The notes beneath the pieces were generated by a model that saw only the letters and a program-made list of their open reading frames with translations, did no database searches and was not told where the DNA came from. A stretch of DNA of 64,000 nt from Streptomyces sp. Ag109_O5-1 (GTDB lineage Bacteria; Actinomycetota; Actinomycetes; Streptomycetales; Streptomycetaceae): contig NZ_RKQF01000001.1 of assembly GCF_003814875.1 (NCBI RefSeq), forward strand, positions 4,030,001 through 4,094,000, written 5' to 3'. Shown one piece after another: positions 56,189 through 64,000 of this stretch (positions within the stretch are counted from its first letter, which is position 1; every line of letters starts with the position of its first letter). The position numbers and the translations under genes are program-made.

Positions 56189-56839
56189 CTACCCGCGGCC
56201 GGCGCGGCGCAGATGGTGTCGGACCGCGCGTTGGGCGACCGGGCCCAGTTCGTCCAACGCGGCCACCAGCGCGCCCAGTTGTTCCAGGGCGTCCAGGGCC
56301 GCCTGGGCGCCGGACGCGTCGACGCCCTCGTACAGCTCGATGCCGACGAACGACGCGGCCACCGCACGGGCGAGCCCGGCCGGGTCGGTGAACTCGCCGA
56401 ACGGGGTGGCCGCGAGGACCCGGACGAGCACCGTCTCGACCTCGGCGATCCACAGGTCGAGCCCGGCCGCCGTGGCGGGACGGAGCACCTCGTGGGTCTG
56501 GGCGCCGGCGAGCAGCTGGCCGAGCAGGGCGACATGGCCGCCCGCGCGCGCCTCCTGGTGGACCTGCCGCCCCACGGTGAGGAGTTCGGAGAGCGAGCCG
56601 ACCGCGGCGAGGCGGGGACGGAACCGGGCGACGGCCTGTTCGGCGCCGTACCGGCAGGCGGCGGCGAGGAGTTCGTCCATGGATCCGAAGTGGTAGAAGA
56701 CGAGCGCCTGGTTGACTCCGGCGGCCGCCGCCACCGTACGGGCCGACGTCTTGGCGATCCCCTGCTCGGTGAGCGTCCGCAGCGCGCCCTCCAGCAGTTT
56801 GTGCTTGGTCTCCTGGGACTTGGCGGTCTCCGGACTCAC
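56189..56839 (-). CDS. TetR family regulator
   Basis: A 216-residue TetR protein with HTH TSARTVAAAAGVNQALVFYHF. GTG 56839 overlaps the stop of the DUF4166 gene (GTGA), so it is the last gene of the three-gene operon starting at 58256. The twin TTGAGC/GCTCAA palindromes upstream of the operon are its likely targets, giving autoregulation. Confidence 0.92.
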   Translation of the reverse strand: MSPETAKSQETKHKLLEGALRTLTEQGIAKTSARTVAAAAGVNQALVFYHFGSMDELLAAACRYGAEQAVARFRPRLAAVGSLSELLTVGRQVHQEARAGGHVALLGQLLAGAQTHEVLRPATAAGLDLWIAEVETVLVRVLAATPFGEFTDPAGLARAVAASFVGIELYEGVDASGAQAALDALEQLGALVAALDELGPVAQRAVRHHLRRAGRG

Positions 56840-57516
56840 GCGCGCGACTCCTCCCGGACGGGCCGCAGCCCGGCCCGCACTCCTCGACCGCGGATGTCGG
56901 TGTACGACGCCTCGAAGGAACCCTGGTAGCCGAAGAGCGGCCCGAAGTGCCGGTTCACGACCCGCACCTGGATGCGGAAGCGGCCGGTGCGGTCGTCGTA
57001 TGACTCGCGAACCTCCGCGGTGGCGCCGATGAGTTCGGGGACCCGGACGTCCACCGGGCCCTCCCTGAACCGGTGTTCGCCGGAGCGGATCAGCAGGGAG
57101 CCGTCCGGCTCCGTGTGGAAGTGCAGTTCGCTGGCGAGGTGCTGATGGGTGCCGAGGTAGTCGAGGATGCGGTCGCCCTTGGGACTGAGCACCATCTGGG
57201 CGTCGAAGCGGCGGGCACGGCCGGGCAGGTCGAAGGTGCGCACGAAGGTCACCGTCTCACGGCCGAAGGTGTCCAGGTAGGGGACATTCTCGATCTTGAA
57301 GGGGATGTTCCTGCCCTCGCGCGGGACCAGGATGTTGCGGGTGGTGCCGAGCGACAGGAACGGCTTCACGAAGGCCCCGCCGTGCCAGATCCGGTCCATC
57401 ACCCCCCGGCCGGTACAGGCCTCGCCGCTCGCCAGACCGACCGAGAAGCGCCGCTGCAGCTGCGGGTGCAGACGCTCGAAGTCGGCGCCCAGCACGGCCC
57501 GGAACATCGAGGTCAC
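56836..57516 (-). CDS. DUF4166 domain protein
   Basis: A 226-residue soluble protein with the DUF4166 pattern: LHPQLQRRFSVG near the start, GVMDRIWHGG, the central RTFDLPGRARRFDAQMVLS and a late GYQGSFEASY. Function of the family is unknown. GTG 57516 overlaps the upstream gene's stop and the protein's own stop overlaps tetR, so all three genes are translationally coupled. Confidence 0.85.
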   Translation of the reverse strand: MTSMFRAVLGADFERLHPQLQRRFSVGLASGEACTGRGVMDRIWHGGAFVKPFLSLGTTRNILVPREGRNIPFKIENVPYLDTFGRETVTFVRTFDLPGRARRFDAQMVLSPKGDRILDYLGTHQHLASELHFHTEPDGSLLIRSGEHRFREGPVDVRVPELIGATAEVRESYDDRTGRFRIQVRVVNRHFGPLFGYQGSFEASYTDIRGRGVRAGLRPVREESRA

Positions 57517-58256
57517 GCCTGCTCCTCCAGGGTGCGCAGGATCCGGGGCGCGGTCACCCGGACGGGCGGGGTGCGCAGACAGCGGCGGGCCGCGGGGGTG
57601 GTGGCGAGGGGCGACTTGAACAGGGCCAGGAAGAGGGTGACGACGAGGAGGAGCGGGAGCGGGAAGGCGACGGTCGGGGAGAGCGCGCCGAGCACCGGGC
57701 CCTGGCCCAGGCCGACTCCGCAGCCGACGATCACCAGCGCCCGTACCGCCAGCTCGGCCAGCCAGTTCCGGCGCGCCCGTTCCGGGGTGATCCCGTGCTC
57801 CAGCCAGAGCCGCAGCCGGTCGAAGGACCAGGCGGTCGCCCAGCCCATCAGAGGGCGGAAGAGCAGCCGGTCGGCGAGCGCCCCGAAGGCGCCCCAGCGG
57901 GGCCGGTAGTCGTAGCCGGTGAGGAAGCGGACGCCGTCGGCGACGGGGACGTAACGCCAGTAGCCGCTGCCCTCGGCGAGCAGCGAGAGCGGGTGCGGGG
58001 AGGCGAAGCGCAGGGCGGAGGTGCGGGTGCCGTCCGGGCGCTCCTTGTCCCCCGCCGAGACACCGGTGCCCGTGATGGTCAGGAACGGCAGCACACGCGT
58101 GGCGTAACGGAAGCGCTGTGGTTCGCCCTCCGCGCGCGGGAGGCACTCGATCTCGGTGAACCTCAGGTCCCAGCGCTGGTGCCGGGCCGGGTCCTGGCTG
58201 CGGTTCCACAGTTCGTCGAGGTCGGCGCGGATGTGCGCCTCTATGTAGAGCCCCAT
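57513..58256 (-). CDS. SRPBCC-like membrane protein
   Basis: A 247-residue protein. The first 140 residues look like a START/SRPBCC lipid-binding fold (GLYIEAHIRADLDELWNRSQ, HQRWDLRFTEIECL), followed by hydrophobic helices near LAVRALVIVGCGVGLG and TVAFPLPLLLVVTLFLALF. It may bind a lipid or small hydrophobic ligand at the membrane; that is inference. The first gene of the operon with DUF4166 and tetR. ATG 58256 was preferred over GTG 58277. Confidence 0.75.
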   Translation of the reverse strand: MGLYIEAHIRADLDELWNRSQDPARHQRWDLRFTEIECLPRAEGEPQRFRYATRVLPFLTITGTGVSAGDKERPDGTRTSALRFASPHPLSLLAEGSGYWRYVPVADGVRFLTGYDYRPRWGAFGALADRLLFRPLMGWATAWSFDRLRLWLEHGITPERARRNWLAELAVRALVIVGCGVGLGQGPVLGALSPTVAFPLPLLLVVTLFLALFKSPLATTPAARRCLRTPPVRVTAPRILRTLEEQA

Positions 58257-58307
58257 TGGTGTCGTAACCCCCGTCACCTGGTCTTCTGAGTGTCCGTCAA
58301 GCGCTTT

Positions 58308-58366
58308 TTGAGCGAGTGCTCAAACCCTCTGGTGATGACGGTAGCTCTTTTTGAGCGATCGCTCAA
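58308..58366. promoter_or_regulatory. Twin TetR-type operators TTGAGCGA-NN-GCTCAA
   Basis: TTGAGCGAGTGCTCAA (58308-58323) and TTGAGCGATCGCTCAA (58351-58366) are 16-bp palindromes with centres 43 bp apart, about four helical turns. They lie 52 and 95 bp upstream of the SRPBCC-DUF4166-tetR operon. Confidence 0.8.
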
Positions 58367-58374
58367 TCGGGCGG

Positions 58375-58408
58375 CAGAAGAAAACCCCGGCCCTGAAGGG
58401 CCGGGGTT
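58375..58408 (-). terminator. Terminator after thiamine-binding protein gene
   Basis: An 11-bp perfect stem (58383-58393 with 58398-58408) and a 4-nt loop are followed on the minus strand by TTTTCTTCT, 15 bp after the stop. Confidence 0.9.
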
Positions 58409-58422
58409 CCGGGGGGAGTTGG

Positions 58423-58716
58423 CTAGCCGGCGAGGTACCGCTCGACCGTCTCCACCTTGCTGGTGAGCCCGTCGGTGACACTGGGCCGGATGTCCGCCTT
58501 GAGGACCAGGGAGACCCGCGGGGCACGATCCTCGACGGCGGCGACGGCACGCTTGACGACGTCCATGACCTCGTCCCACTCGCCCTCGATCGAGGTGAAC
58601 ATCGCGTCGGTGCGGTTGGGCAGCCCGGACTCGCGGACCACCCGGACGGCGTCGGCGACGTACTCCCCCACGTCCTCGCCCACGCCCAGCGGCGTCACGG
58701 AGAAGGCGACGATCAT
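58423..58716 (-). CDS. MTH1187 family thiamine-binding protein (DUF77)
   Basis: A 97-residue protein with the family start [20 protein letters not shown], the central [19 protein letters not shown] and [11 protein letters not shown]. These small ferredoxin-like proteins bind thiamine; the physiological role is unclear. ATG 58716 overlaps the stop of the DUF3817 gene (ATGA). Confidence 0.9.
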   Translation of the reverse strand: MIVAFSVTPLGVGEDVGEYVADAVRVVRESGLPNRTDAMFTSIEGEWDEVMDVVKRAVAAVEDRAPRVSLVLKADIRPSVTDGLTSKVETVERYLAG

Positions 58717-59057
58717 GCGTTCACGACCCCTTCATTGCGGGCGCGGGCCGCGATGAGCGCGTCCTCGGCCTCCCGGCGCAGCTTGCGCTCGGCGAAGAAG
58801 CCGCCGGTCGGCAGGACGGAGAGGACGAAGTAGAGGAGGCCGGTCTTCAGAGGCCACTTGGTGCGGTTCCAGGCGTCGACCCAGAAGATCACGTAGAGGA
58901 TGAACAGGACACCGTGGATCGCGCCCATCACGGGCACCGCGTTGAAGTCCGTGGTCCGCTTGAGCACCGAGCAGACGAGGAGGATCAGGAAGGACACGGC
59001 CTCCGGGGCGGAGACCAGGCGGAGGCGGCGGATGGCGGTGGCGGTCTTGATGTCCAC
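58713..59057 (-). CDS. DUF3817 integral membrane protein
   Basis: A 114-residue protein with three hydrophobic segments, [27 protein letters not shown] and the terminal [15 protein letters not shown]. Paralogue of the protein at 52776. It is coupled to the thiamine-binding protein by a 4-bp overlap. Function unknown. Confidence 0.88.
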   Translation of the reverse strand: MDIKTATAIRRLRLVSAPEAVSFLILLVCSVLKRTTDFNAVPVMGAIHGVLFILYVIFWVDAWNRTKWPLKTGLLYFVLSVLPTGGFFAERKLRREAEDALIAARARNEGVVNA

Positions 59058-59193
59058 GGGTCACCTTCGGTGGGAGAGACGTCCACTCTTTGTGAACGCG
59101 AGCACAAACGTTCCACCATTGTGGCAAAGGAGCCTCGCGGGTCCGGCGCGGGGGTGGCAGGCTGGGGCCCCGAGACGGAGGGGACGCCCAGGG

Positions 59194-59532
59194 ATGCAGT
59201 TCGTCTTCTTCATGACCCTGCCGGGACTGGTGGTGCTGCTCACCGTCCTGGCCTTCGTGGACCAGCTGCTGATGCGGGCCGGGCGGGCCGGGGCGCTGCC
59301 CTGGCGCAATGCCGGGCGCCGGGGCCAGATCTCCGCGACCGGCTTCGAGCAGCTGCACGCGGCGCTCTCCGCGGGCAAGCAGAACGAGCTCAAGCAACGG
59401 CAGAGCGCGCTGGTGCTGCGCGACGACGAGGAGGACGGGGCGCCGCCGAGGTCGACCGTCGACCTCACGGCCGGGACGGCCGTCATACGGATCCCGGGCG
59501 ACCGGAAGACGCACCGCAGGACGCACCCCTAA
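59194..59532 (+). CDS. Small membrane-anchored protein, DUF6191-like
   Basis: A 112-residue protein with an N-terminal anchor (MTLPGLVVLLTVLAFV) and a soluble part with ATGFEQLHAALSAGKQNELK and VLRDDEEDGAPP. It resembles DUF6191 from memory. Function unknown. ATG 59194 follows GGAGGGG by about 14 nt; a longer frame from 58900 crosses the divergent gene's region and is not credible. Confidence 0.7.
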   Translation: MQFVFFMTLPGLVVLLTVLAFVDQLLMRAGRAGALPWRNAGRRGQISATGFEQLHAALSAGKQNELKQRQSALVLRDDEEDGAPPRSTVDLTAGTAVIRIPGDRKTHRRTHP

Positions 59533-59560
59533 GGGGTGGATCCGGGTCCGGGTCCACCCA
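59533..59560 (+). terminator. Weak hairpin after DUF6191-like gene
   Basis: GGGTGGA (59534-59540) pairs with TCCACCC (59553-59559) with partial pairing inside. Directly after the stop codon, without a T run. Confidence 0.4.
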
Positions 59561-59602
59561 CGGGACCTGTCGCCGCCATCGGCCTGCGGCTACCTTCGCT
59601 GC

Positions 59603-60241
59603 GTGGCGATGTTCCGACTTCAAGGAAGCAAGGTGCTCGCCGTCGAGATGACCGGGGACGCCGTGAAGGCGAAGAACGGCTCGATGGTCGCGTACGACGG
59701 GCAGATGGCGTTCAAGAAGCTGACCGGCGGGGGCGAGGGGCTGCGGGGAATGGTGACCCGGCGGCTCACCGGTGAGCAGATGACCGTGATGGAGGTGAAG
59801 GGGCACGGGACCTGCTGGTTCGCGGACCGGGCGTCCGAGATCAACCTGGTCGGCCTGCAGGGCGACAAGCTGTACGTCGAGTCGAGCAACCTGCTCGCGA
59901 CCGACGCGGGGCTGCGCACCGGCACGACCTTCACCGGCCTGCGCGGCGCCTCCCAGGGCAACGGCCTGTTCACCACCACGGTCGAGGGCCACGGCCAGGC
60001 GGCGATCATGTCCGACGGCCCCGCGGTGGTGCTCCGGGTCAGCCCGCAGTACCCGCTCACCGTCGACCCGGGCGCCTACATCGCCCACCAGGGCAACCTC
60101 CGCCAGTCCTTCCAGTCAGGTGTGACATTCCGCACCTTCCTGGGCGAGGGCGGCGGCGAGGCCTTCCAGATCCGGTTCGAGGGGGACGGGCTGGTGTACG
60201 TACAGCCGAGCGAGCGGAACACGATCGCGGGGGATGTGTGA
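59603..60241 (+). CDS. AIM24 family protein (first of three)
   Basis: A protein of about 212 residues built of beta repeats. Features include KNGSMVAYDGQMAFKK, LRGMVTRRLTGEQMTVMEVK and EAFQIRFEGDGLVYVQPSE, the AIM24 (TRAP-like beta) pattern. Start is GTG 59603 or ATG 59609; TACCTT (59591-59596) lies 6 nt before the GTG, and no ribosome site is present. Heads a run of three related genes with almost no spacing. Bacterial AIM24 proteins have no settled function. Confidence 0.85.
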   Translation: MAMFRLQGSKVLAVEMTGDAVKAKNGSMVAYDGQMAFKKLTGGGEGLRGMVTRRLTGEQMTVMEVKGHGTCWFADRASEINLVGLQGDKLYVESSNLLATDAGLRTGTTFTGLRGASQGNGLFTTTVEGHGQAAIMSDGPAVVLRVSPQYPLTVDPGAYIAHQGNLRQSFQSGVTFRTFLGEGGGEAFQIRFEGDGLVYVQPSERNTIAGDV

Positions 60242-60242
60242 G

Positions 60243-60893
60243 ATGGCCCTGCGCGAGGTGAACTCCAAGATGGTCGAGGCGACCGTCGTCCCGGGGCAGC
60301 GGCTGTACAGCCAGCGCGGGGCGATGCTCGCATACAAGGGCGAGGTGTCCTTCACGCCCAACATCCAGGGCGGCCAGGGCGGGGTGATGTCGATGCTCGG
60401 CCGCCGGGTCGCCGGCGAGGCGACCCCCCTGATGACGGTCGAGGGCAGCGGCACGGTCTTCTTCGGGCACGGCGGCCACCACGTCCACGTGATCAACCTC
60501 TCCGGCGACACCCTCTACGTCGAGGCGGACCGGCTGCTCGCCTTCGAGGGCACCCTCCAGCAGGGCACGATGTTCATGGGCTCCCAGGGCGGGGTGATGG
60601 GCATGGTGCGCGGCCAGGTCACCGGCCAGGGCCTGTTCACGACCACCCTCAAGGGCCGGGGCGCGGTCGCCGTGATGGCGCACGGCGGGGTCTTCGAGAT
60701 CCCGATCACCCCGCAGCGCCCGGTCCATGTCGACCCGCAGGCCTACGTCGCCCACCACGGCGACGTCCGCAACAAGCTGTCGGCCGCGCTCGGCTGGCGG
60801 GACATGGTGGGCCGCGGCTCCGGCGAGGCGTTCCAGCTGGAGCTCAGCGGCAACGGCACGGTGTACGTCCAGGCCTCGGAGGAGAAGCTTTGA
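60243..60893 (+). CDS. AIM24 family protein (second of three)
   Basis: A 216-residue AIM24 protein, with YSQRGAMLAYKGEVSF, VMSMLGRRVAGEATPLMTVE and EAFQLELSGNGTVYVQASE. It starts one base after the first gene's stop and is more Gly-rich, with MGSQGGVMGMVRGQVTGQG. It probably assembles or works with its two neighbours; that is inference. Confidence 0.88.
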   Translation: MALREVNSKMVEATVVPGQRLYSQRGAMLAYKGEVSFTPNIQGGQGGVMSMLGRRVAGEATPLMTVEGSGTVFFGHGGHHVHVINLSGDTLYVEADRLLAFEGTLQQGTMFMGSQGGVMGMVRGQVTGQGLFTTTLKGRGAVAVMAHGGVFEIPITPQRPVHVDPQAYVAHHGDVRNKLSAALGWRDMVGRGSGEAFQLELSGNGTVYVQASEEKL

Positions 60894-61687
60894 ACGGATA
60901 CGGCGCCGCCGGCCCGGTCGTGTACGACCCCATGACCCTCCCGGCCGACGACAACGTCAACAAGTACACCTTCTGCGTGGAGCTCAAGAGCGGCCAGTGG
61001 TTCCTGCAGAAGGGGAAGATGATCGCCTACTACGGCTCGATCGACTTCAACGGCGTCGGGCACGGCCGCCTCGACCGTCTGGTCCGCACTTCCTTCCATT
61101 CGCCTCTGCACGCGAGCGACTGGGTGGTGGCGGAGGGCTCGGGCAAGATGCTCCTCGCCGACCGGGCCTTCGACGTGAATTCGTACGACCTGGAGGACGG
61201 CAACCTGACCATTCGCTCCGGCAACCTGCTCGCTTTTCAGCCAAGTCTCGCTCTGAAGCAATCAATCGTTCCGGGTTTTCTGACCCTTATCGGAACCGGA
61301 AAGTTTGTGGCGGCGTCTAACGGTGCGGTGGTGTTCATGGAACCCCCGATCCGGGTGGACCCGCAGGCGCTGGTGGGATGGGCCGACTGCCCCTCCCCGT
61401 GCCACCACTACGACCACGGTTACCTGACCGGCGTATGGGGCGGTCTACGTGCGATGACGGGCCTCGGCGGGGCCTCCGGGGAGGAGCACCAGTTCGAGTT
61501 CGTGGGGGCGGGCACGGTCCTGCTCCAGTCCACCGAGACCCTGATGGCCGAGCAGGCCACGGGAGCGGTTCCGCACGAGCCCGGAGTGCCCGGCGGAGGG
61601 GGGCCTTTCACAGGCCATCCACAGCAATCGGGCGCACCGCGCCTTCCCGGACAGCTGGGGGACCTCCAGCGTCGCTTCGGGCTGTGA
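60890..61687 (+). CDS. AIM24 family protein (third of three)
   Basis: A 265-residue AIM24 protein with the family end HQFEFVGAGTVLLQSTE followed by an extra Pro/Gly-rich tail of about 50 residues. TTG 60890 overlaps the stop of the second gene (TTGA), implying coupling. Bases 61230-61330 are noticeably less GC-rich than the surroundings. It carries WADCPSPCHHYDHGYL, a Cys/His cluster absent from the other two. Confidence 0.85.
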   Translation: MNGYGAAGPVVYDPMTLPADDNVNKYTFCVELKSGQWFLQKGKMIAYYGSIDFNGVGHGRLDRLVRTSFHSPLHASDWVVAEGSGKMLLADRAFDVNSYDLEDGNLTIRSGNLLAFQPSLALKQSIVPGFLTLIGTGKFVAASNGAVVFMEPPIRVDPQALVGWADCPSPCHHYDHGYLTGVWGGLRAMTGLGGASGEEHQFEFVGAGTVLLQSTETLMAEQATGAVPHEPGVPGGGGPFTGHPQQSGAPRLPGQLGDLQRRFGL

Positions 61688-61767
61688 GCGGTAGTCTGCG
61701 GAGTGTGACATCGAACGCGTGCGCACAGTCACACCACCCTCACTAGTTCGCCTTTCAACATTTTAGG

Positions 61768-61773
61768 TAGACT
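61768..61773 (+). promoter_or_regulatory. Candidate -10 box of marR at 61780
   Basis: TAGACT lies 6 nt before ATG 61780 inside an AT-rich stretch (TTTTAGGTAGACTTCATAC). No ribosome site is present, so transcription probably starts at the ATG. Confidence 0.5.
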
Positions 61774-61779
61774 TCATAC

Positions 61780-62256
61780 ATGGAGACCGAGACGGCCACG
61801 CGCTGGCTGACCGATGCGGAGCAGTGCGCCTGGCGCACCCACCTGGAGGTCAACAGGCTGTTGACGTACCAGCTCGAAAAGGATCTGCAGCCGTTCGGCC
61901 TGACAATGAACGACTACGAGATCCTGGTGAACCTGTCCGAGTCGGAGGACTATCGGATGCGGATGAGCGACCTCGCGTCCGCGACCCTCCAGTCCAAGAG
62001 CCGGCTCTCGCACCAGATCACCCGTATGGAGAACGCGAACCTGGTCCGCCGCGAGAACTGCGAGTCCGACCGCCGGGGGCTGTTCGCCGTCCTCACCGAG
62101 CACGGCATGGAGACGATGAAGAAGGTGGCGCCACATCATGTCGCCTCCGTGCGACGGCATTTCATCGATCTGCTGTCGCCGGAGGCACTCATAGAGCTGG
62201 ACAAGGGCCTGAAGCCGATCGCCGAGCACCTGCGGGGGCAGCGCGGGCGCCCGTGA
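61780..62256 (+). CDS. MarR family regulator
   Basis: A 158-residue MarR protein with an early Trp-containing helix (AWRTHLEVNRLLTYQLEKDL), HTH MRMSDLASATLQSKSRLSHQI and wing CESDRRGLFAVLTEHG. ATG 61780 is likely leaderless. The AT-rich promoter is a probable autoregulatory site. It converges on an MFS gene. Confidence 0.92.
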   Translation: METETATRWLTDAEQCAWRTHLEVNRLLTYQLEKDLQPFGLTMNDYEILVNLSESEDYRMRMSDLASATLQSKSRLSHQITRMENANLVRRENCESDRRGLFAVLTEHGMETMKKVAPHHVASVRRHFIDLLSPEALIELDKGLKPIAEHLRGQRGRP

Positions 62257-62275
62257 CGACAGACGGCATCTGAAG

Positions 62276-62308
62276 GCGGCGGACAAGGGTTCAGGTCTTG
62301 TCCGCCGC
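62276..62308. terminator. Terminator between marR and convergent MFS gene
   Basis: A perfect 12-bp stem (62276-62287 with 62297-62308) with a 9-nt loop lies between the two convergent stops. Confidence 0.75.
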
Positions 62309-62323
62309 TTGCCGTGGTGCCCC

Positions 62324-63592
62324 TCAGAGGCGCGGGGCCGTATCCGATGTGCGGCTACCGCCGCGTGGGCGCGACCAGCCCCCACCCAGCCGCAGCCGGG
62401 AGACGGTCCGCACCCCTACGGCGGCCACGACCGCGACGCCACCCGACAGCGCGAAGCACACCCACAGCGGTACCGACCCCACCAGCACCCCCGCCACCAC
62501 CGACCCACCCGAAGTCCCGGCGTTCACCGCCGCGTTCACCCACGCCCCGGCCCGTGTCCGCTCCTCCTCCGCCGCCGTCTCGTCGGCCAGCAGATACGCC
62601 GTGGTCAGGGTCGGTGCCACGAACGCCCCCGCCAGCGCCATGGCACCGGCGAGCGTCCACAGCCCGGGTGCGAACCCGGCGGCCACCAGGACCGCCCCCA
62701 GCCCCACCGACAGCCACGCCAGCCGCTCCCCCGCCGGACGGCGCCACTCCACCGCCCCGTTCAGCAGCCCTCCCACCGCGCTGCCCGCGGAGAGCGCGGC
62801 CAGCACCCAGGGGACGACCCCGTCGCCGTACGACCGCTGCTCCGCGAACGCCATCACCAGCAGGTCCGCCGCGCTCAGCGCCAGGCCGAGACCGGCGGCC
62901 GCGACCACCGGGGCCGCCGGGAAGCGACCGGACGCGCGGCCCTTCTCCCGCTTCGGCGGCACCACCCCCCGCACCGCCGGCGACATCACGAACACACACG
63001 TGCCGGCCAGCATCAGCACCGCGCTCAGCAGCAGCCCCGCCGGGGGCGGGCCGAACCGCAGCAGCAGGCCCACCAGGGCCGGGCCCGACACGAACAGCAG
63101 TTCCTCGGCGACGCCGTCCAGGCTGTACGCCCGTCGCAGCAGCGCGGGGTCGTCGACCAGCCGGCCCCACACGGCCCGCATCGTGGGGCCGAGCGGCGGC
63201 GCGACGCAGCCGGTGAGCGCGGCGGCCGCGGCGAGGACCGCCGGTGGTGCGCCGGGTCGCCAGGTCAGGGCGGCCAGGAGGCAGAGCAGCACGCTGTAGA
63301 CCGCCGCCAGCGGCGGCAGTGCGCGCCGTGGGCCGTAGCGGTCCACCAGGGTCGCCCGGACGGGCAGCAGGACGACCATCGTGCCGCCGAAGAGGGCCAT
63401 CACCAGACCGGAGACGGCGTAGGAGCCGGTCGCCCTGGTGACGGACAGCAGCACGGCCAGCGAGACCGTGCCGTAGGAGAGCCGGGCCGCGAGGGCGGCC
63501 AGGAAGGTGCGGCGCGCGTGCGGGACGCGCAGGACGGCGGCGTAGGAGGGCCGCTGGGCAGGCGAAGGGCGCGATGAGGTCAGCGCGGACAT
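62324..63592 (-). CDS. MFS transporter
   Basis: A 422-residue 12-helix MFS protein: PHARRTFLAALAARLSYGTV at the first helix, VDRYGPRRALPPLAA as motif A, and many Ala/Leu helices. ATG 63592 has GAGGAACC upstream; an earlier GTG at 63640 has no support. Unknown substrate. Confidence 0.88.
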   Translation of the reverse strand: MSALTSSRPSPAQRPSYAAVLRVPHARRTFLAALAARLSYGTVSLAVLLSVTRATGSYAVSGLVMALFGGTMVVLLPVRATLVDRYGPRRALPPLAAVYSVLLCLLAALTWRPGAPPAVLAAAAALTGCVAPPLGPTMRAVWGRLVDDPALLRRAYSLDGVAEELLFVSGPALVGLLLRFGPPPAGLLLSAVLMLAGTCVFVMSPAVRGVVPPKREKGRASGRFPAAPVVAAAGLGLALSAADLLVMAFAEQRSYGDGVVPWVLAALSAGSAVGGLLNGAVEWRRPAGERLAWLSVGLGAVLVAAGFAPGLWTLAGAMALAGAFVAPTLTTAYLLADETAAEEERTRAGAWVNAAVNAGTSGGSVVAGVLVGSVPLWVCFALSGGVAVVAAVGVRTVSRLRLGGGWSRPRGGSRTSDTAPRL

Positions 63593-63768
63593 GAGGGTTC
63601 CTCGGGCAGAGGCGGAAGAGGGGACACCTGAGCGCGCCACGGCACGGGGTCTTCACGTGCCGGTGGCGGCGCCGGGTGCGCTCTTACGCCAAGGAGAGGA
63701 ACATGCCGGTCAAGTTAGCAGCGGCAAGGGAGGGTTGGCCATCGTCAGGGCCTGCGACGGGGCCGCCG

Positions 63769-64000
63769 TCAGGCCTCCGTCAGGCTCGCCACCAGTTCGT
63801 CCGCCGCGCGGTAGGGGTCGAGCTCGCCGGCCACGATGCGTTCCGCGAGGGCGCCCAGGTGGCGGTCCCCGTGCAGGTCGCCGATGCGTTCGCGCAGGGC
63901 CGTGACCGCGATCGTCTCGACCTCGCGGGAGGCGCGGGACAGGCGGCGTTCCGCCAGGACGCCGTGCTCCTCCATCCACGCGCGGTGTTTCTCCAGGGCC
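63769..64000 (-). CDS. meaB: C-terminal end of probable MeaB GTPase, cut by window edge
   Basis: Only the last 76 residues are visible, starting ALEKHRAWMEEHGVL and continuing RRLSRASREVETIAVTALRE to a stop at 63769. This resembles the C-terminal dimerisation arm of MeaB/ArgK, the G3E GTPase that guards B12-dependent acyl-CoA mutases. The GTPase domain is outside the window, so the call rests on this tail and on the presence of icmA 11 kb away. Confidence 0.6.
   Translation of the reverse strand, partial: ALEKHRAWMEEHGVLAERRLSRASREVETIAVTALRERIGDLHGDRHLGALAERIVAGELDPYRAADELVASLTEA

Overview
The window is high-GC DNA with GTG and TTG starts, 4-bp start/stop overlaps and long GC-rich hairpins between genes. 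It is almost certainly a chromosomal segment of a Streptomyces species. From memory, not from a search, the order metalloprotease, glgP, glgE-treS-mak-glgB, helD, thioredoxin, pfkA, pta-ackA, pyk, thioredoxin, icmA resembles the SCO5447 to SCO5413 stretch of S. coelicolor. No rRNA, tRNA, insertion sequence, prophage or CRISPR array was seen.

Layout. 1-4.6 kb: two tandem secreted thermolysin-type proteases (the first cut by the window edge), a DUF1990 protein and a probable SitI3-family protein. 4.7-16.4 kb: alpha-glucan phosphorylase, a secreted subtilase, and the GlgE-pathway run glgE-treS-mak-glgB, which turns trehalose into branched alpha-glucan. 16.4-27.9 kb: a lipoprotein, a HelD-type helicase, a MerR-thioredoxin pair, a DUF2127 membrane protein, a DHA2 exporter with a divergent TetR regulator and three palindromic operators, and a DctA dicarboxylate carrier divergent from a CitA/CitB-type two-component system.

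27.8-34.3 kb is the most accessory-looking part. A minus-strand NB-ARC/TPR STAND protein sits behind a four-helix membrane protein. Divergent from these is a second STAND gene, with an MTAN-like nucleosidase effector, NB-ARC and TPRs, broken by a frameshift between effector and NTPase. A remnant of an RsbW-like kinase follows. This is a candidate NLR-like conflict (defence) cluster.

34.3-44.9 kb: a PPOX/F420-type oxidoreductase, a sugar ABC importer (lipoprotein plus two permeases, no ATPase) with a DasR-like site in its promoter, an XRE-type regulator, and central carbon genes pfkA, pta-ackA and pyk. The pta leader carries a terminator-like hairpin. 45-50 kb: a cell-surface module (DUF6230 protein, DUF6114 membrane protein, Ser-rich secreted protein) preceded by a palindrome-rich 0.6-kb intergenic region, then a thioredoxin/TPR protein. 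50-64 kb: a TetR regulator, a 33-bp tandem repeat, the isobutyryl-CoA mutase large subunit icmA, two DUF3817 membrane proteins, MarR/ArsR/TetR regulators with neighbouring transporters or operons, a SRPBCC-DUF4166-TetR operon with twin operators, three tandem AIM24 proteins, and the 3' end of a probable meaB GTPase at the right edge.

All family names come from reading the sequence and from memory. No database search was run.
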